A DNA stretch of 64,000 nucleotides from Pseudomonas turukhanskensis (GCF_027922365.1 NZ_BSFN01000003.1:87383-151382); one strand, 5' to 3'; positions 9,387 through 16,896 are shown, counted from the first letter of the stretch. Numbers and translations are program-made. Notes: generated by a model from the sequence alone, not told the origin.

Positions 9387-9696
9387 AGTTGTGCGTCCTC
9401 CACCGAGAGCTGCAGGTGTAATTGATTTTTCCTCGCGGCAGCCCGAAGGCATGCTCTCGAGAGTCGCGAGCAGAGGAAGGCTTTACCGGTCCTTCCCATT
9501 CTTCCTGCCAGTCCGCGTCGGCCCAAGTAACGTAGAGCAACACGCTGGCCAGCACCCAAAGGCAGGGCGCGACGAAGGCGAGGATGGTCAGATAGGGGAT
9601 ACCACTGCGAAGCATTACCGGGGCGCCTAGCAAGGAAACGGCGGCAAAGGTCGCCAGCCAAGCGAGCGCGATCAGCGCGGCAGAAAGGCGGGTCAT
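9379..9696 (-). CDS. Small inner-membrane protein of the excisionase operon
   Basis: 105 residues with two predicted membrane helices (about 5-25 and 33-57), then a charged cytoplasmic tail ending in SSRWRTHNYD. The ATG at 9696 overlaps the stop of the preceding gene as TGATG; a TTG one codon earlier is an alternative. The tail overlaps the start of the AlpA gene. No family recognised; it may be an exclusion or regulatory membrane protein. Confidence 0.65.
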   Translation of the reverse strand: MTRLSAALIALAWLATFAAVSLLGAPVMLRSGIPYLTILAFVAPCLWVLASVLLYVTWADADWQEEWEGPVKPSSARDSREHAFGLPRGKINYTCSSRWRTHNYD

Positions 9697-9902
9697 CAAA
9701 TGAGCCCCCTTTCCTGAAGGGATTTGAGTTCGGCCAGCGCAAAGGCGGCTGCCGCTTTCAGGTCGGCAACGGTCAGTGCATCAACCGGCTTACCCAGCCG
9801 TTCGATGTAGCGCGCGAAATCTCGTTGGGTGGGGCCGTTCCAACCATCAACAAAGCTCCCAACGTCCCGGAGTTCATCAATCAGGACCAGAGCGAGGCTC
9901 AT
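9696..9902 (-). CDS. Small phage protein, unknown function
   Basis: 68 residues, helical, with an Ala/Leu-rich C-terminal half (ADLKAAAAFALAELKSLQERG). It overlaps the LuxR-type gene by four bases (ATGA) and couples to the membrane protein gene by TGATG, so it belongs to the same operon. No family recognised. Confidence 0.65.
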   Translation of the reverse strand: MSLALVLIDELRDVGSFVDGWNGPTQRDFARYIERLGKPVDALTVADLKAAAAFALAELKSLQERGLI

Positions 9903-10273
9903 GCTGACACCTGGGCGTCGTCACGACGCAGCGAACGAGCAGCGACCACGTGCGAGCCGTTGCGGCGGACGCGCAATACAGGATCGGTAGAGGTCATGGA
10001 GCTGCATGTGATGACAGCCAGGAACATGGCCATGGCTGGCGCGATAAGGCCCCGGCGCATTGCCTCGGCGACCATCGCGGTGCGACGAGTTACGCCAAGC
10101 TTAGTAGTTACCGAGAGCAGGCGTTTGTCGACAGTGCCAGGTGCTACGCCAAGATCCTTTGCAACCTCCTTGGAGGTTTTGCCGCAGGCCACTGCCAGCA
10201 GGCATTGCAGTTCGCGTAGAGCGAGACCCATGCCGAGGTGGCCTGTCCAGTTGCCTGTGCTGATCGTTTCCAT
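9899..10273 (-). CDS. LuxR-type (GerE) helix-turn-helix regulator
   Basis: A 124-residue protein that is little more than one GerE DNA-binding domain: LALRELQCLLAVACGKTSKEVAKDLGVAPGTVDKRLLSVTTKLGV at about residues 17-62. A hydrophobic stretch follows (GLIAPAMAMFLAVITCSSM, about 93-112) that could anchor it in the membrane. There is no receiver or autoinducer domain. It leads a leftward operon that ends with the excisionase. Its upstream region carries the same AT-rich operator motif as the cI-cro switch, so lysogeny control of this operon is likely. Such short LuxR-type proteins recur in Pseudomonas prophages. Confidence 0.85.
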   Translation of the reverse strand: METISTGNWTGHLGMGLALRELQCLLAVACGKTSKEVAKDLGVAPGTVDKRLLSVTTKLGVTRRTAMVAEAMRRGLIAPAMAMFLAVITCSSMTSTDPVLRVRRNGSHVVAARSLRRDDAQVSA

Positions 10274-10310
10274 GGGGGCGCTCCATCAGGTGAATGATGG
10301 AACGGAAATT

Positions 10311-10352
10311 ACGCATAAAAATACGGAAAGTAAATACGTATTCGTATTTTAT
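10311..10352. promoter_or_regulatory. Operator-like inverted repeats upstream of the LuxR-type operon
   Basis: AAAATACG (10318-10325) and CGTATTTT (10343-10350) form an inverted pair around the palindrome AATACGTATT (10333-10342). CGTATTTTA and TACGGAA also occur in the cI-cro intergenic region. The site extends to the last bases of the cI coding sequence. Confidence 0.6.
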
Positions 10353-11086
10353 CTGAACGCTGCTGACCAAAAAACTCTACCGAGGATGTCGAGTTCCTGA
10401 TCTTTCAATTCGGAAGCGGTGTATTCCTCATCAGAATGCTCTTCACGATTGAAGCTGCGAAGGCGCAGCCCGCCGCCTGGAAGCCGATATAGGGTCTTAA
10501 CGCGCAGCAAGCCATCATGCGTCAGCGCATAAATTTTACCGTCTATAACTGATTTTTCAGCAGCATTCACTGCAACGATACTCCCGTCGGGGAGTAACGG
10601 ATCCATGCTATTTCCTCTCACTTCAACGGCGACCGCCTTTGTTGCTTCCACCCCGTGATGTCTAAGCGTGCTTCTGCCAAATTTTAGTCTGGGCCTTACA
10701 CCATCGTGAGCAAGTAGGATGCTGCAAGGGCCTTCACGGCCCGTTATTCCCTGGCTCGCAGATGATGATTTCACCCCGTCAAGACAGGCCGAGTCCTCAA
10801 GCTCATAGACTGGCCCCATCAACCCTCCCTTAGCCTCAAACTCCTTGTCAGCTATGGATTCCGATTCAGAGTCATCCTTATTTCCTGACCAGAGGAATTC
10901 GGCTGGGCATCCCAAGACGTGCGCTATGGCCTCTATGTTTTCGCGCCGCGGGTTTCGAGATTCTCCTTTGAGGATTCGATGAATCGTCGGCTGGGGCACT
11001 AATGCACGACGAGCCAACTCCGCGGGTTTCCACCCTTTCTGCAGCAGCAACGCCTTAATGCGCTCAGCAATCACGACTATCTCCAT
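10349..11086 (-). CDS. cI: CI-like prophage repressor with S24 peptidase domain
   Basis: A 245-residue repressor maintaining lysogeny. The N-terminal HTH (about 20-45) contains PAELARRALVPQPTIHRILKG. The C-terminal LexA-like domain holds the Ser-Lys dyad: Ser160 in RGNSMDPLLPDG and Lys197 in GLLRVKTL. I see no clear Ala-Gly or Cys-Gly cleavage dyad in the linker, so RecA-stimulated self-cleavage is uncertain. It is divergent from cro with an 81-base operator region between, the classic switch layout. The recognition helix QPTIHR is the same as in Cro. Confidence 0.93.
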   Translation of the reverse strand: MEIVVIAERIKALLLQKGWKPAELARRALVPQPTIHRILKGESRNPRRENIEAIAHVLGCPAEFLWSGNKDDSESESIADKEFEAKGGLMGPVYELEDSACLDGVKSSSASQGITGREGPCSILLAHDGVRPRLKFGRSTLRHHGVEATKAVAVEVRGNSMDPLLPDGSIVAVNAAEKSVIDGKIYALTHDGLLRVKTLYRLPGGGLRLRSFNREEHSDEEYTASELKDQELDILGRVFWSAAFR

Positions 11087-11096
11087 GAGTTTTCGA

Positions 11097-11160
11097 ATTA
11101 CGGAAGTGTATTGCTTGTTTAATCTCGCTTGCGTATTTTAAAAATACATTTGCGTAAGTG
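11097..11160. promoter_or_regulatory. cI-cro operator and divergent promoter region
   Basis: Perfect inverted repeat GTATTTT-A-AAAATAC (11133-11147), flanked by GCTTGC on the left and by TTGCG then TAAG on the right. A second half-site-like TACGGAA is at 11100-11106. It lies between divergent repressor and Cro genes. Shared words with 10311-10352 suggest one set of binding proteins. Confidence 0.7.
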
Positions 11161-11167
11161 GCTTTCT

Positions 11168-11413
11168 ATGACCATCAGAAGATTGCTCTTGGCTCTTATC
11201 GAAGATGGGCTTCGCCAGCATGAAATCGCGGAGCACGTCGGAGTTAGCCAGCCGACTATCCACCGAGCTTTGAAAGGAGCGAGCGTGCTTTATGAGACCG
11301 GAAAGGCGATTGAACAACTGGCCGCTGCAAGAGGGTGTGGCCAAGAGAGTTTTCTCGTCGAGGTTGATGCAAACGATATCGATGCGCCGAGAAGCGAGGT
11401 AGTGCGTCAGTAA
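11168..11413 (+). CDS. cro: Cro-like repressor
   Basis: 81 residues from the ATG at 11168; an upstream in-frame start would run through the operator. It consists of one HTH: DGLRQHEIAEHVGVSQPTIHRALKG. The helix SQPTIHRALKG nearly matches PQPTIHRILKG in the divergent repressor, implying that both proteins read the same operators. It is expected to turn off repressor synthesis and allow the lytic programme. The ribosome site is weak. Confidence 0.88.
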   Translation: MTIRRLLLALIEDGLRQHEIAEHVGVSQPTIHRALKGASVLYETGKAIEQLAAARGCGQESFLVEVDANDIDAPRSEVVRQ

Positions 11414-11460
11414 TGCTGTTTTTGCATCCAGTCCACGAGCGCCAGAAATAGGAGCCGATT

Positions 11461-11493
11461 ATGACCAATGCCGATTACGCGCGACCGGGCTGA
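11461..11493 (+). CDS. Possible 10-residue leader peptide
   Basis: ATG at 11461 opens a ten-codon frame (MTNADYARPG) with a good AGGAG ribosome site. It ends 21 bases before a strong terminator hairpin. This could be a translated leader that influences the terminator, or the start of a larger gene lost by deletion. It is too short to judge by coding signal alone. Confidence 0.3.
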   Translation: MTNADYARPG

Positions 11494-11510
11494 GTTAGTC
11501 CCGCGCAATA

Positions 11511-11564
11511 AAAAACCCGGCTTGCAGGCCGGGTTCTTCAACCACCACTCCTTGCAGGGAGTGG
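11511..11564 (+). terminator. Twin hairpins after cro (tR1-like)
   Basis: The first stem is AACCCGGC/GCCGGGTT (11514-11535), followed by TCTTC and preceded by an A run. The second stem is CCACTCC/GGAGTGG (11545-11564). Both have CTTGCAGG in the loop, exactly 30 bases apart. It lies between cro and the delayed-early genes, where lambdoid phages place an N-controlled terminator. Confidence 0.7.
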
Positions 11565-11598
11565 GTATGTACTTCTACGTCTGTTGGAGGACGAGAAA

Positions 11599-11922
11599 AT
11601 GTCACAACCGAAAAATACCACCATCCCAAATAGCGCGCAACCACTGGGCCTAACTGTGCCAGTTGATTTCCATAACAACACAGCCGACGGCGGCCACCTA
11701 CTTAGCGTGAATGGCGGCTTCTCGTCCAGCGAGGCGCTGACGGTGGCCGCGGAGCTCGCAGACGGCATCAAGATGCTTAGCGTGCGTCTGCACTCCGCCG
11801 TTAATGAGGGTGATCTCATCTACTGCGAAGAGATAACTGCTTTGGGCTTCTTGGCCGAGAGCGTGGCGTCGTTGGTCTATTCGGTGAATCGTAGCCAGGC
11901 CGTACAAGGCGGTGCCCAATGA
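11599..11922 (+). CDS. Small early phage protein (DUF3077-like)
   Basis: 107 residues from the ATG at 11599 with GGAGG upstream; a TTG five codons earlier overlaps the ribosome site. The pattern LLSVNGGFSSSEALTVAAELADGIKML followed by a helical segment ending FLAESVASLVYSV resembles the DUF3077 family of small Pseudomonas proteins; this is a tentative match. First gene of the rightward early operon; its stop overlaps the next ATG by four bases. Confidence 0.65.
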   Translation: MSQPKNTTIPNSAQPLGLTVPVDFHNNTADGGHLLSVNGGFSSSEALTVAAELADGIKMLSVRLHSAVNEGDLIYCEEITALGFLAESVASLVYSVNRSQAVQGGAQ

Positions 11923-12278
11923 GCGTCGCCATCAATGCATTGCTTGCAGGCCTCTCGGAAGAACAACGCGAAGCGGTACTTGTAGCGCTCGAAGCTGAAC
12001 GGGGAATAGCCCTTGGATGGTGGACCTTCCTAAACGAAATGCGCGTGCGCCGCGAGCTGCCCGACTGGGTGGCTAAGCAATACGTCGGATGCTCCCCTGA
12101 CCATGACGAAGCGGCCGAAAAAAAGCGTGCCACCAACATGCTTCTTTTCGGCGAAAAGAACGCTATTTCGAATGCTCGCCTGACCTTGATCAACGCGAAC
12201 ATTGACGCCATCAACGCGGCGGAAGGTTCCGAAGATTTCGAAGACTTCGAACACGGCAAGGCCGAGGTGGCGCTATGA
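11919..12278 (+). CDS. Early phage protein, unknown function
   Basis: 119 residues, mostly helical with an acidic C-terminus (SEDFEDFEHGKAEVAL) and the stretch GWWTFLNEMRVRRELPDWVAKQYVG in the middle. It overlaps both neighbours by four bases, so it is tightly embedded in the early operon. No family recognised. Confidence 0.65.
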   Translation: MSVAINALLAGLSEEQREAVLVALEAERGIALGWWTFLNEMRVRRELPDWVAKQYVGCSPDHDEAAEKKRATNMLLFGEKNAISNARLTLINANIDAINAAEGSEDFEDFEHGKAEVAL

Positions 12279-13018
12279 ATATCGTCATCATCAAAGACGG
12301 CGATGCTGTCACGACAACCTTGGCGATAGCCGAGGGAACGCTAAGTGATCACGCGAGCGTCATCAAACTTGTGCGCGCCTATCAGGCTGATCTGGAGGAG
12401 TTCGGACTTCTGGATTTCAAATCCGAAAGTACGGGAGGGCGCCCGACTGAATACGCGTTCCTCAATGAACCTCAGTCCACGCTGCTGCTGACCTACATGC
12501 GCAACTCGGACGTCGTTCGGGCCTTCAAGAAGAAGCTGGTGCGTGAGTTCTGGGAGATGGTCCAGCAGCGTAACAAACCAGCTGCCGCCCCGGCATTGCC
12601 TCAAAACTACATCTCCGCCTTGGAGCACCTACTGGAATCCAAACGTTCCGAGCACTTGGCAATCGAGCAGCGCGATCGAGCTATTGAAACCAAGGCCGAG
12701 ATCGGTTCTCGCCGCGAAGCTACGGCGATGGCTACCGCTTCAGCTGCTGTCCGGCAGGTTGGCCAACTCAAAAACGAACTCGGGCGAGGTCTCCAGCAGG
12801 CCACCGTTACCGCCGTGGAGAAGGTTACCAAGCGCAAGTTCGGCAAGCAGGGTTTCCGACCGCTCAAGGCTTGGTGTGCATCCGCCGGCGTGCAAGCCCC
12901 AAAAGTGCACGATCCGCGCTATGGCTGGGTTCGCTCCTGGCCTGCTGCTGCCTGGGCAGCCGTTTACCAAATTGACCTTGCTGACCTGTTTGGCGCCGAT
13001 GGAGATCATGCCCGATGA
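12275..13018 (+). CDS. rha: Rha-family phage regulatory protein
   Basis: A 247-residue protein with the Rha signature in the N-terminal half: DHASVIKLVRAYQADLEEFG, then GRPTEYAFLNEPQSTLLLTY and VVRAFKKKLVREFWEMV (about 27-95). The C-terminal half has a coiled-coil-like stretch and a second conserved block (PLKAWCASAGVQAPKVHD). Rha proteins are phage regulators known from lambdoid phages, where they can interfere with infection of hosts lacking integration host factor. It sits in the early operon between an unknown gene and the replication genes. Confidence 0.88.
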   Translation: MNIVIIKDGDAVTTTLAIAEGTLSDHASVIKLVRAYQADLEEFGLLDFKSESTGGRPTEYAFLNEPQSTLLLTYMRNSDVVRAFKKKLVREFWEMVQQRNKPAAAPALPQNYISALEHLLESKRSEHLAIEQRDRAIETKAEIGSRREATAMATASAAVRQVGQLKNELGRGLQQATVTAVEKVTKRKFGKQGFRPLKAWCASAGVQAPKVHDPRYGWVRSWPAAAWAAVYQIDLADLFGADGDHAR

Positions 13019-13248
13019 GCAATGTAATTCAGCTCCCTGGCCAGGACCGTGCAAACAATGCTTTGGCCAAAACCATTGCCGGTCCTTGGCCGTCGTATGC
13101 GGCTTTCAAAGGCCTGCCTGAGCGTGAGCGGTGGGTGTTGTACGGAAGCGCTAAAGCCTACCGCGAAGCGCTTGAAAATCAGGGCTTCGTTATGGCGGAG
13201 GGTTACGACGATTTCGTGCGACGTGTGACGCGGGAGCTTTCCTTATGA
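13015..13248 (+). CDS. Small early phage protein, unknown function
   Basis: 77 residues containing PWPSYAAFKGLPERERWVLY and a helical C-terminus. It overlaps Rha and the replication initiator by four bases on each side. No family recognised; translational coupling suggests a role in early expression or replication. Confidence 0.65.
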   Translation: MSNVIQLPGQDRANNALAKTIAGPWPSYAAFKGLPERERWVLYGSAKAYREALENQGFVMAEGYDDFVRRVTRELSL

Positions 13249-13967
13249 GTATGGATTTGATGGTTAAGGCCATGAAAACCAGGGTGGGCAATCCGCTTCG
13301 CAAGTTGGTGCTGGTAAAGCTGGCAGATAACGCCAGCGACCAAGGCGAGTGCTGGCCTTCGTACCAGCACATTGCGGATCAATGCGAGATTGGTCGTTCT
13401 ACCGTGAAGTTGCATATTCGTGAGCTGGAAAAAGCAGGATTTCTTCGCCGTGAGTTCCGCCGTAAGGGCGAGCTGAACCAGTCGAATGTATTCCATTTGT
13501 CTCTCGATGGTGGGGCAGGAGCTGCCCTAGGTGGGGCACCAGATAACCCACCTGGGGCAGGAGATAACCCAGGGGGTGGGGCAGGAGCTGCCCCCAGAAC
13601 CAGTCACTCTTCTGAACCAGTCAAGGAACCTAAATCTTTGTTCAATTCGGATGATGGTTTTGATGCCTTCTGGAAGCTCTACCCGAACAAGGCCAGCAAG
13701 AAAGATGCACGCAAGGCCTGGGACAAGCTAAAGCCGAACGCCGAGTTGCAGAAAGTAATGCTGACCGCCCTTGCCCAGCATTGCCAATCACGCGATTGGC
13801 TTAAGGATAACGGCCAGTTCATCCCCCACGGCTCGCGCTGGATCAACGGCGAGAAGTGGACCGACGAACTGAAACCGGCCGGCGCTGGTAAGGCGCTGAG
13901 CTATGCCGGTCTGCCTACTCACACGTCGGACATGTATCAGGAGGACGCCAATGGCCCTGCCTTCTAA
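13245..13967 (+). CDS. O-like replication initiator with repeats in the linker
   Basis: A 240-residue initiator. Its N-terminal winged HTH (about 15-75: CWPSYQHIADQCEIGRSTVKLHIRELEKAGFL) is of the type found in phage replication proteins. A Gly/Ala/Pro-rich linker (about 86-118) is encoded by four 21-24 bp repeats that may be the replication origin. The C-terminal domain (FWKLYPNKASKKDARKAWDKL, then WLKDNGQFIPHGSRWINGEKW) is the common partner-binding domain of such proteins. It overlaps the DnaC-like gene by 17 bases. It should open the origin and recruit the loader and helicase encoded next. Confidence 0.85.
   Translation: MSMDLMVKAMKTRVGNPLRKLVLVKLADNASDQGECWPSYQHIADQCEIGRSTVKLHIRELEKAGFLRREFRRKGELNQSNVFHLSLDGGAGAALGGAPDNPPGAGDNPGGGAGAAPRTSHSSEPVKEPKSLFNSDDGFDAFWKLYPNKASKKDARKAWDKLKPNAELQKVMLTALAQHCQSRDWLKDNGQFIPHGSRWINGEKWTDELKPAGAGKALSYAGLPTHTSDMYQEDANGPAF
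13509..13595 (+). other. Candidate phage replication origin (iterons within the O-like gene)
   Basis: Four copies of a GGTGGGGCA-type unit start at 13509, 13530, 13551 and 13575. Copies 1 and 4 are near-perfect inverted repeats (GGGCAG-GAG-CTGCCC). Copies 2 and 3 have GGTGGG...CCCACC and CTGGG...CCCAG. Lambda places its iterons at the same position in gene O. Confidence 0.6.
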
Positions 13968-14772
13968 CTTCCGTCGTCAGCCTGAGCAGCGCACGTTTGT
14001 TGGTGAGTGCCCGGAGCATGGGAGAGTTGATCGCTCCGAGGTTGAGCAGTTCGACGGCTCGCGACTTGTCCGCCCGTGTAAGCAATGCCAATGGCAAGGC
14101 CTACGCGTTGAGCCAGTGGGTAGCAAGGCGCATACCCTGGCCTTGGCCTATGTCACTGCGGAACATCGCAACAGCGCGCTTATAGGCTCGGGAATCACGC
14201 CCCGGTTTGCTGATTGCAAGTTCTCGACCTACCGCGCCACCACGCCGGCAATGGTTGAAGCCCTGGAGAAGTGCCAAAGCTACGCGGAAAACTTCGGCGA
14301 GCACTATGAGGCTGGGCGCAATCTCCTGTTAACCGGCAATGTCGGCACCGGCAAAACGCACCTGGCTTGCAGCATCATTCGGCATGTTCTCGAGCTGAAT
14401 GCGGTCGCCGTGATCACTACCGCCGCCGAAATCATCCGTGTGTTCAAGCGCTCCATGGCGCGTGACGCCGGATACAGCGAAGGCGACGTGATCAACGAGC
14501 TCGCAAGCTTTGATCTGTTGGTGATCGACGAGCTTGGCGCCCAGGCTGGCACCCCATACGAGATAGCGGTGCTGCATGAGGTGATCGACCGCCGTTACAA
14601 CCTGGTGCGCCCAAGCGTGCTGATATCAAACCTGCCAGCCAGCGCCAAAGCGGCCGCTACTGCCGAGCAAACCCTCGAACAGTACATCGGCACCCGGGCG
14701 CTAGATCGTCTACGCGAGAACGGCGCGCTGCTGGCCGGCTTCACCTGGGCTTCGGCACGGGGGCGCGCATGA
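13951..14772 (+). CDS. DnaC-like helicase loader ATPase
   Basis: 273 residues from the ATG at 13951, which has CAGGAGG upstream; the longer frame lacks such a site. A Cys-containing N-terminal segment (CPEHGRVD, then CKQCQW) suggests a small zinc-binding region. The AAA+ core has Walker A GNVGTGKT at 129-136 and Walker B LLVIDELG from about 189. It loads the replicative helicase (next gene) at the origin bound by the O-like protein. It overlaps the helicase gene by four bases. Confidence 0.9.
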   Translation: MALPSNFRRQPEQRTFVGECPEHGRVDRSEVEQFDGSRLVRPCKQCQWQGLRVEPVGSKAHTLALAYVTAEHRNSALIGSGITPRFADCKFSTYRATTPAMVEALEKCQSYAENFGEHYEAGRNLLLTGNVGTGKTHLACSIIRHVLELNAVAVITTAAEIIRVFKRSMARDAGYSEGDVINELASFDLLVIDELGAQAGTPYEIAVLHEVIDRRYNLVRPSVLISNLPASAKAAATAEQTLEQYIGTRALDRLRENGALLAGFTWASARGRA

Positions 14773-16166
14773 GTCACGAGGATGGGTACTACCGACTAGA
14801 GGCCGAGCAGGGCGTTTTGGGCGCGATCATGATTGCGTCGCTCAACGCCAGCACCGGCATGGTTGATGAAATTCTCGCGCAGATGACATCGGGCGACTTC
14901 TGGCATCAGGACAATGCAGCGCTCTTCGATGTTATTTCAGACTGCTACGCGCAACGCATGCCCGTTGACTCGGTGACACTTGGGTCAATTCAGCGGTTGC
15001 TGCCTAGCGGCGCCTTAACGCTGGAATACGCCACCAACCTTTGCCGCAACGTCCCGTCGGCAGCCAACTGGAAGAGCTACGCAGAGCAGGTCAAGAAGTG
15101 GGCACTGGTCCGCCAGTTCCGCGACTTGGGGCAGATCGTCGACTCCGGCGTCTATGACGACCTGCCAGCAGACGAAATCCTTGAACGGTGCGGCTCGGCC
15201 CTGGCCGATCTACGCGACCTTCAATCGTCGGGGAAGGGCGGCTACAAGCGAATGAGCGACGTGCTGCCGGCTGTCTTGGATCACATGGACGACGAGCTCA
15301 ACGACAAGGCGCCCCCGAAGCTTTCGACGGGGCTTGTTGACCTCGACAAGCTAATCGGCTTCTTGCGCCAAAAGTCGATGGTTGTAATCGGCGGGCGTCC
15401 TGGCAGCGGCAAGACAATGCTCGGCCTCCAGATAATGAACCACGTAGCGACTCGCGGCCGAGGCGTGGGGCTTGTCGTCAGCCTCGAAATGCCAGGCGAG
15501 CAGCTGACGATTCGCACCATTGCCAGCCTGGGCGGCGTCGACCTTCGCAGAATGGAAGAGGTGAAGTGCCTCGAACAGGAAGAGTGGGACCGCATCGGCG
15601 TCGCGGCGAAGAAAATCAAAGATGCCGAGCTGTACTTACTCGACACGCCAGGCATGACGATGCCCGCAATTCGCTCGGAAGCCCTGCGGCTTAAACGCGA
15701 AGTCGGGCTCGACATCATGATGATTGACTACGTGCAGATCGTGGCCACCGATGGGAAGTCGCAGAACCGTTCGGATGCTGTAGCCAAGGTGTCGATCGCG
15801 ATCATGAATCTCAGTCGAGAGCTGGCGATTCCCATCTTGGTGCTTGCGCAGTTAAACCGCGGTCCGGCCAATCGACCCAACAAGAAACCCCAAGCTAGCG
15901 ACCTCAAGGAAAGCGGCCAGATCGAGCAGGACGCAGACGCGGTGATCTTGGTGCACTACGACCGCGAATCCGAAATGGGCGAGCAGTGCGTCACCGAACT
16001 AATCCTCGACAAGGGGCGCCACGCGGAGGCGGGTTCTTGCCTCGTGCAACGCCAGGGCCAATACGGCCGCTTCGTCAACTTTGCAGGCCGCGAGCCTACA
16101 CAGGAAGAGGTGGAGATCGGCCGCCCCTTTGCTGCTCGCCAATTCAAAGGAGCTCGCCATGAGTAG
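14769..16166 (+). CDS. Replicative DNA helicase, DnaB family
   Basis: A 465-residue hexameric 5'-3' helicase. The N-terminal primase-interaction domain covers about 1-110 (EQGVLGAIM...FWHQDNAALFDVI). The RecA-like core has Walker A GGRPGSGKT at 208-216, Walker B in IMMIDYVQI and the DnaB-type QLNRGP and SGQIEQDADAVILVHYDRE motifs. The phage encoding its own initiator, loader and helicase suggests relative independence from host DnaB control. Confidence 0.95.
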   Translation: MSHEDGYYRLEAEQGVLGAIMIASLNASTGMVDEILAQMTSGDFWHQDNAALFDVISDCYAQRMPVDSVTLGSIQRLLPSGALTLEYATNLCRNVPSAANWKSYAEQVKKWALVRQFRDLGQIVDSGVYDDLPADEILERCGSALADLRDLQSSGKGGYKRMSDVLPAVLDHMDDELNDKAPPKLSTGLVDLDKLIGFLRQKSMVVIGGRPGSGKTMLGLQIMNHVATRGRGVGLVVSLEMPGEQLTIRTIASLGGVDLRRMEEVKCLEQEEWDRIGVAAKKIKDAELYLLDTPGMTMPAIRSEALRLKREVGLDIMMIDYVQIVATDGKSQNRSDAVAKVSIAIMNLSRELAIPILVLAQLNRGPANRPNKKPQASDLKESGQIEQDADAVILVHYDRESEMGEQCVTELILDKGRHAEAGSCLVQRQGQYGRFVNFAGREPTQEEVEIGRPFAARQFKGARHE

Positions 16167-16230
16167 GCCTGTCCCCATAACCAAATCCGTCGTCGCCGTT
16201 GACCATTGCTGGGAGTATTCAAATGACTAG
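16159..16230 (+). CDS. Possible 23-residue protein overlapping the dnaB end
   Basis: ATG at 16159 in another frame from the helicase, with a strong AAAGGAG ribosome site at 16147-16152. It encodes MSRPVPITKSVVAVDHCWEY and three more residues, ending inside the start of the next gene. The spacing and overlaps look like a real coupled gene, but it is very short. Confidence 0.35.
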   Translation: MSRPVPITKSVVAVDHCWEYSND

Positions 16231-16510
16231 ACCAACCGCTATTAGCACCGCCAAAACGCTGAGCGACGTTGAGCGCCAATTCTTGAAGATCGCTGCTGAG
16301 GAGCTGGCCAAAGTCAAAATGGGCGGGCCGATAGCGCTGTCTTGCTTGGTGGAAATCATTGCCTCCTGGCATGGCCATCGACACGCGATCTCCTTCGAGG
16401 ATTACGCCCAGCGCTGGCTGCTGGAGGGCAACGCAAAAAACAAAGTGGCTGATCGGTTGTTGCGTGACCTGTTTGGCTTAGGTGACCCAGACCCGAGGAG
16501 AGCGGCATGA
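16223..16510 (+). CDS. Small phage protein before the Q-like antiterminator
   Basis: 95 residues from the ATG at 16223 (GGGAG upstream); a TTG start eight codons earlier is possible. Helical, with RQFLKIAAEELAKVKMGGPIALSCLVEIIASWHGHRH in the first half. It overlaps the antiterminator by four bases. No family recognised. Confidence 0.6.
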   Translation: MTRPTAISTAKTLSDVERQFLKIAAEELAKVKMGGPIALSCLVEIIASWHGHRHAISFEDYAQRWLLEGNAKNKVADRLLRDLFGLGDPDPRRAA

Positions 16511-16896
16511 AGAAGCGAACGTACATCGGCAAGCCGCTAGGTGATACGGAGTGGTTGCTGGAGCAGTGGGGCTACTGGCGCATGGATGGAATGGGGGTTC
16601 CTCGGTATGTGTCGCCAACCTACGCGTTGATTAGAGACAACGTTTCGTGCCAGGGCGGCATCCGCGAGTACTCGGTTACAGACGACATCGCGCTGGTGCT
16701 GGATGGAGCTGTCGCCCGGCTCTGCAAGCGGGATCCACAGATGGGTAACTTCATCTGGCTGTACTTCGGGGCCAAGTGGCCAGCGCTGCGTATCGCTAGG
16801 GAAAACAGCATAGGGGAGGCGAAAGCGAGGGAGGTGATCAAGGCAGGCGTTGCCTGGGTTGATTGCGCTATCGAAGACGTTCGCGCCGCAGCGTGA
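16507..16896 (+). CDS. Q-like antiterminator
   Basis: A 129-residue protein matching the phage antitermination Q family in its opening (DTEWLLEQWGYWRMDGMGVPRYVSP) and in the later HTH-like region (IARENSIGEAKAREVIKAGVAWVDCAI). It is the last early gene and lies just upstream of a terminator and the late genes, exactly where Q acts. It should let RNA polymerase read through the many hairpins that punctuate the late region. Confidence 0.85.
   Translation: MKKRTYIGKPLGDTEWLLEQWGYWRMDGMGVPRYVSPTYALIRDNVSCQGGIREYSVTDDIALVLDGAVARLCKRDPQMGNFIWLYFGAKWPALRIARENSIGEAKAREVIKAGVAWVDCAIEDVRAAA

Noticed and set aside
9383..9742. 119-codon frame overlapping the small membrane protein
   Set aside because: The alternative frame gives Arg-rich low-complexity sequence; the 105-residue frame has clear membrane helices and proper TGATG coupling.
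11468..11653. 61-codon frame across the post-cro hairpins
   Set aside because: It translates terminator stems (KKPGLQAGFF) and has no ribosome site.
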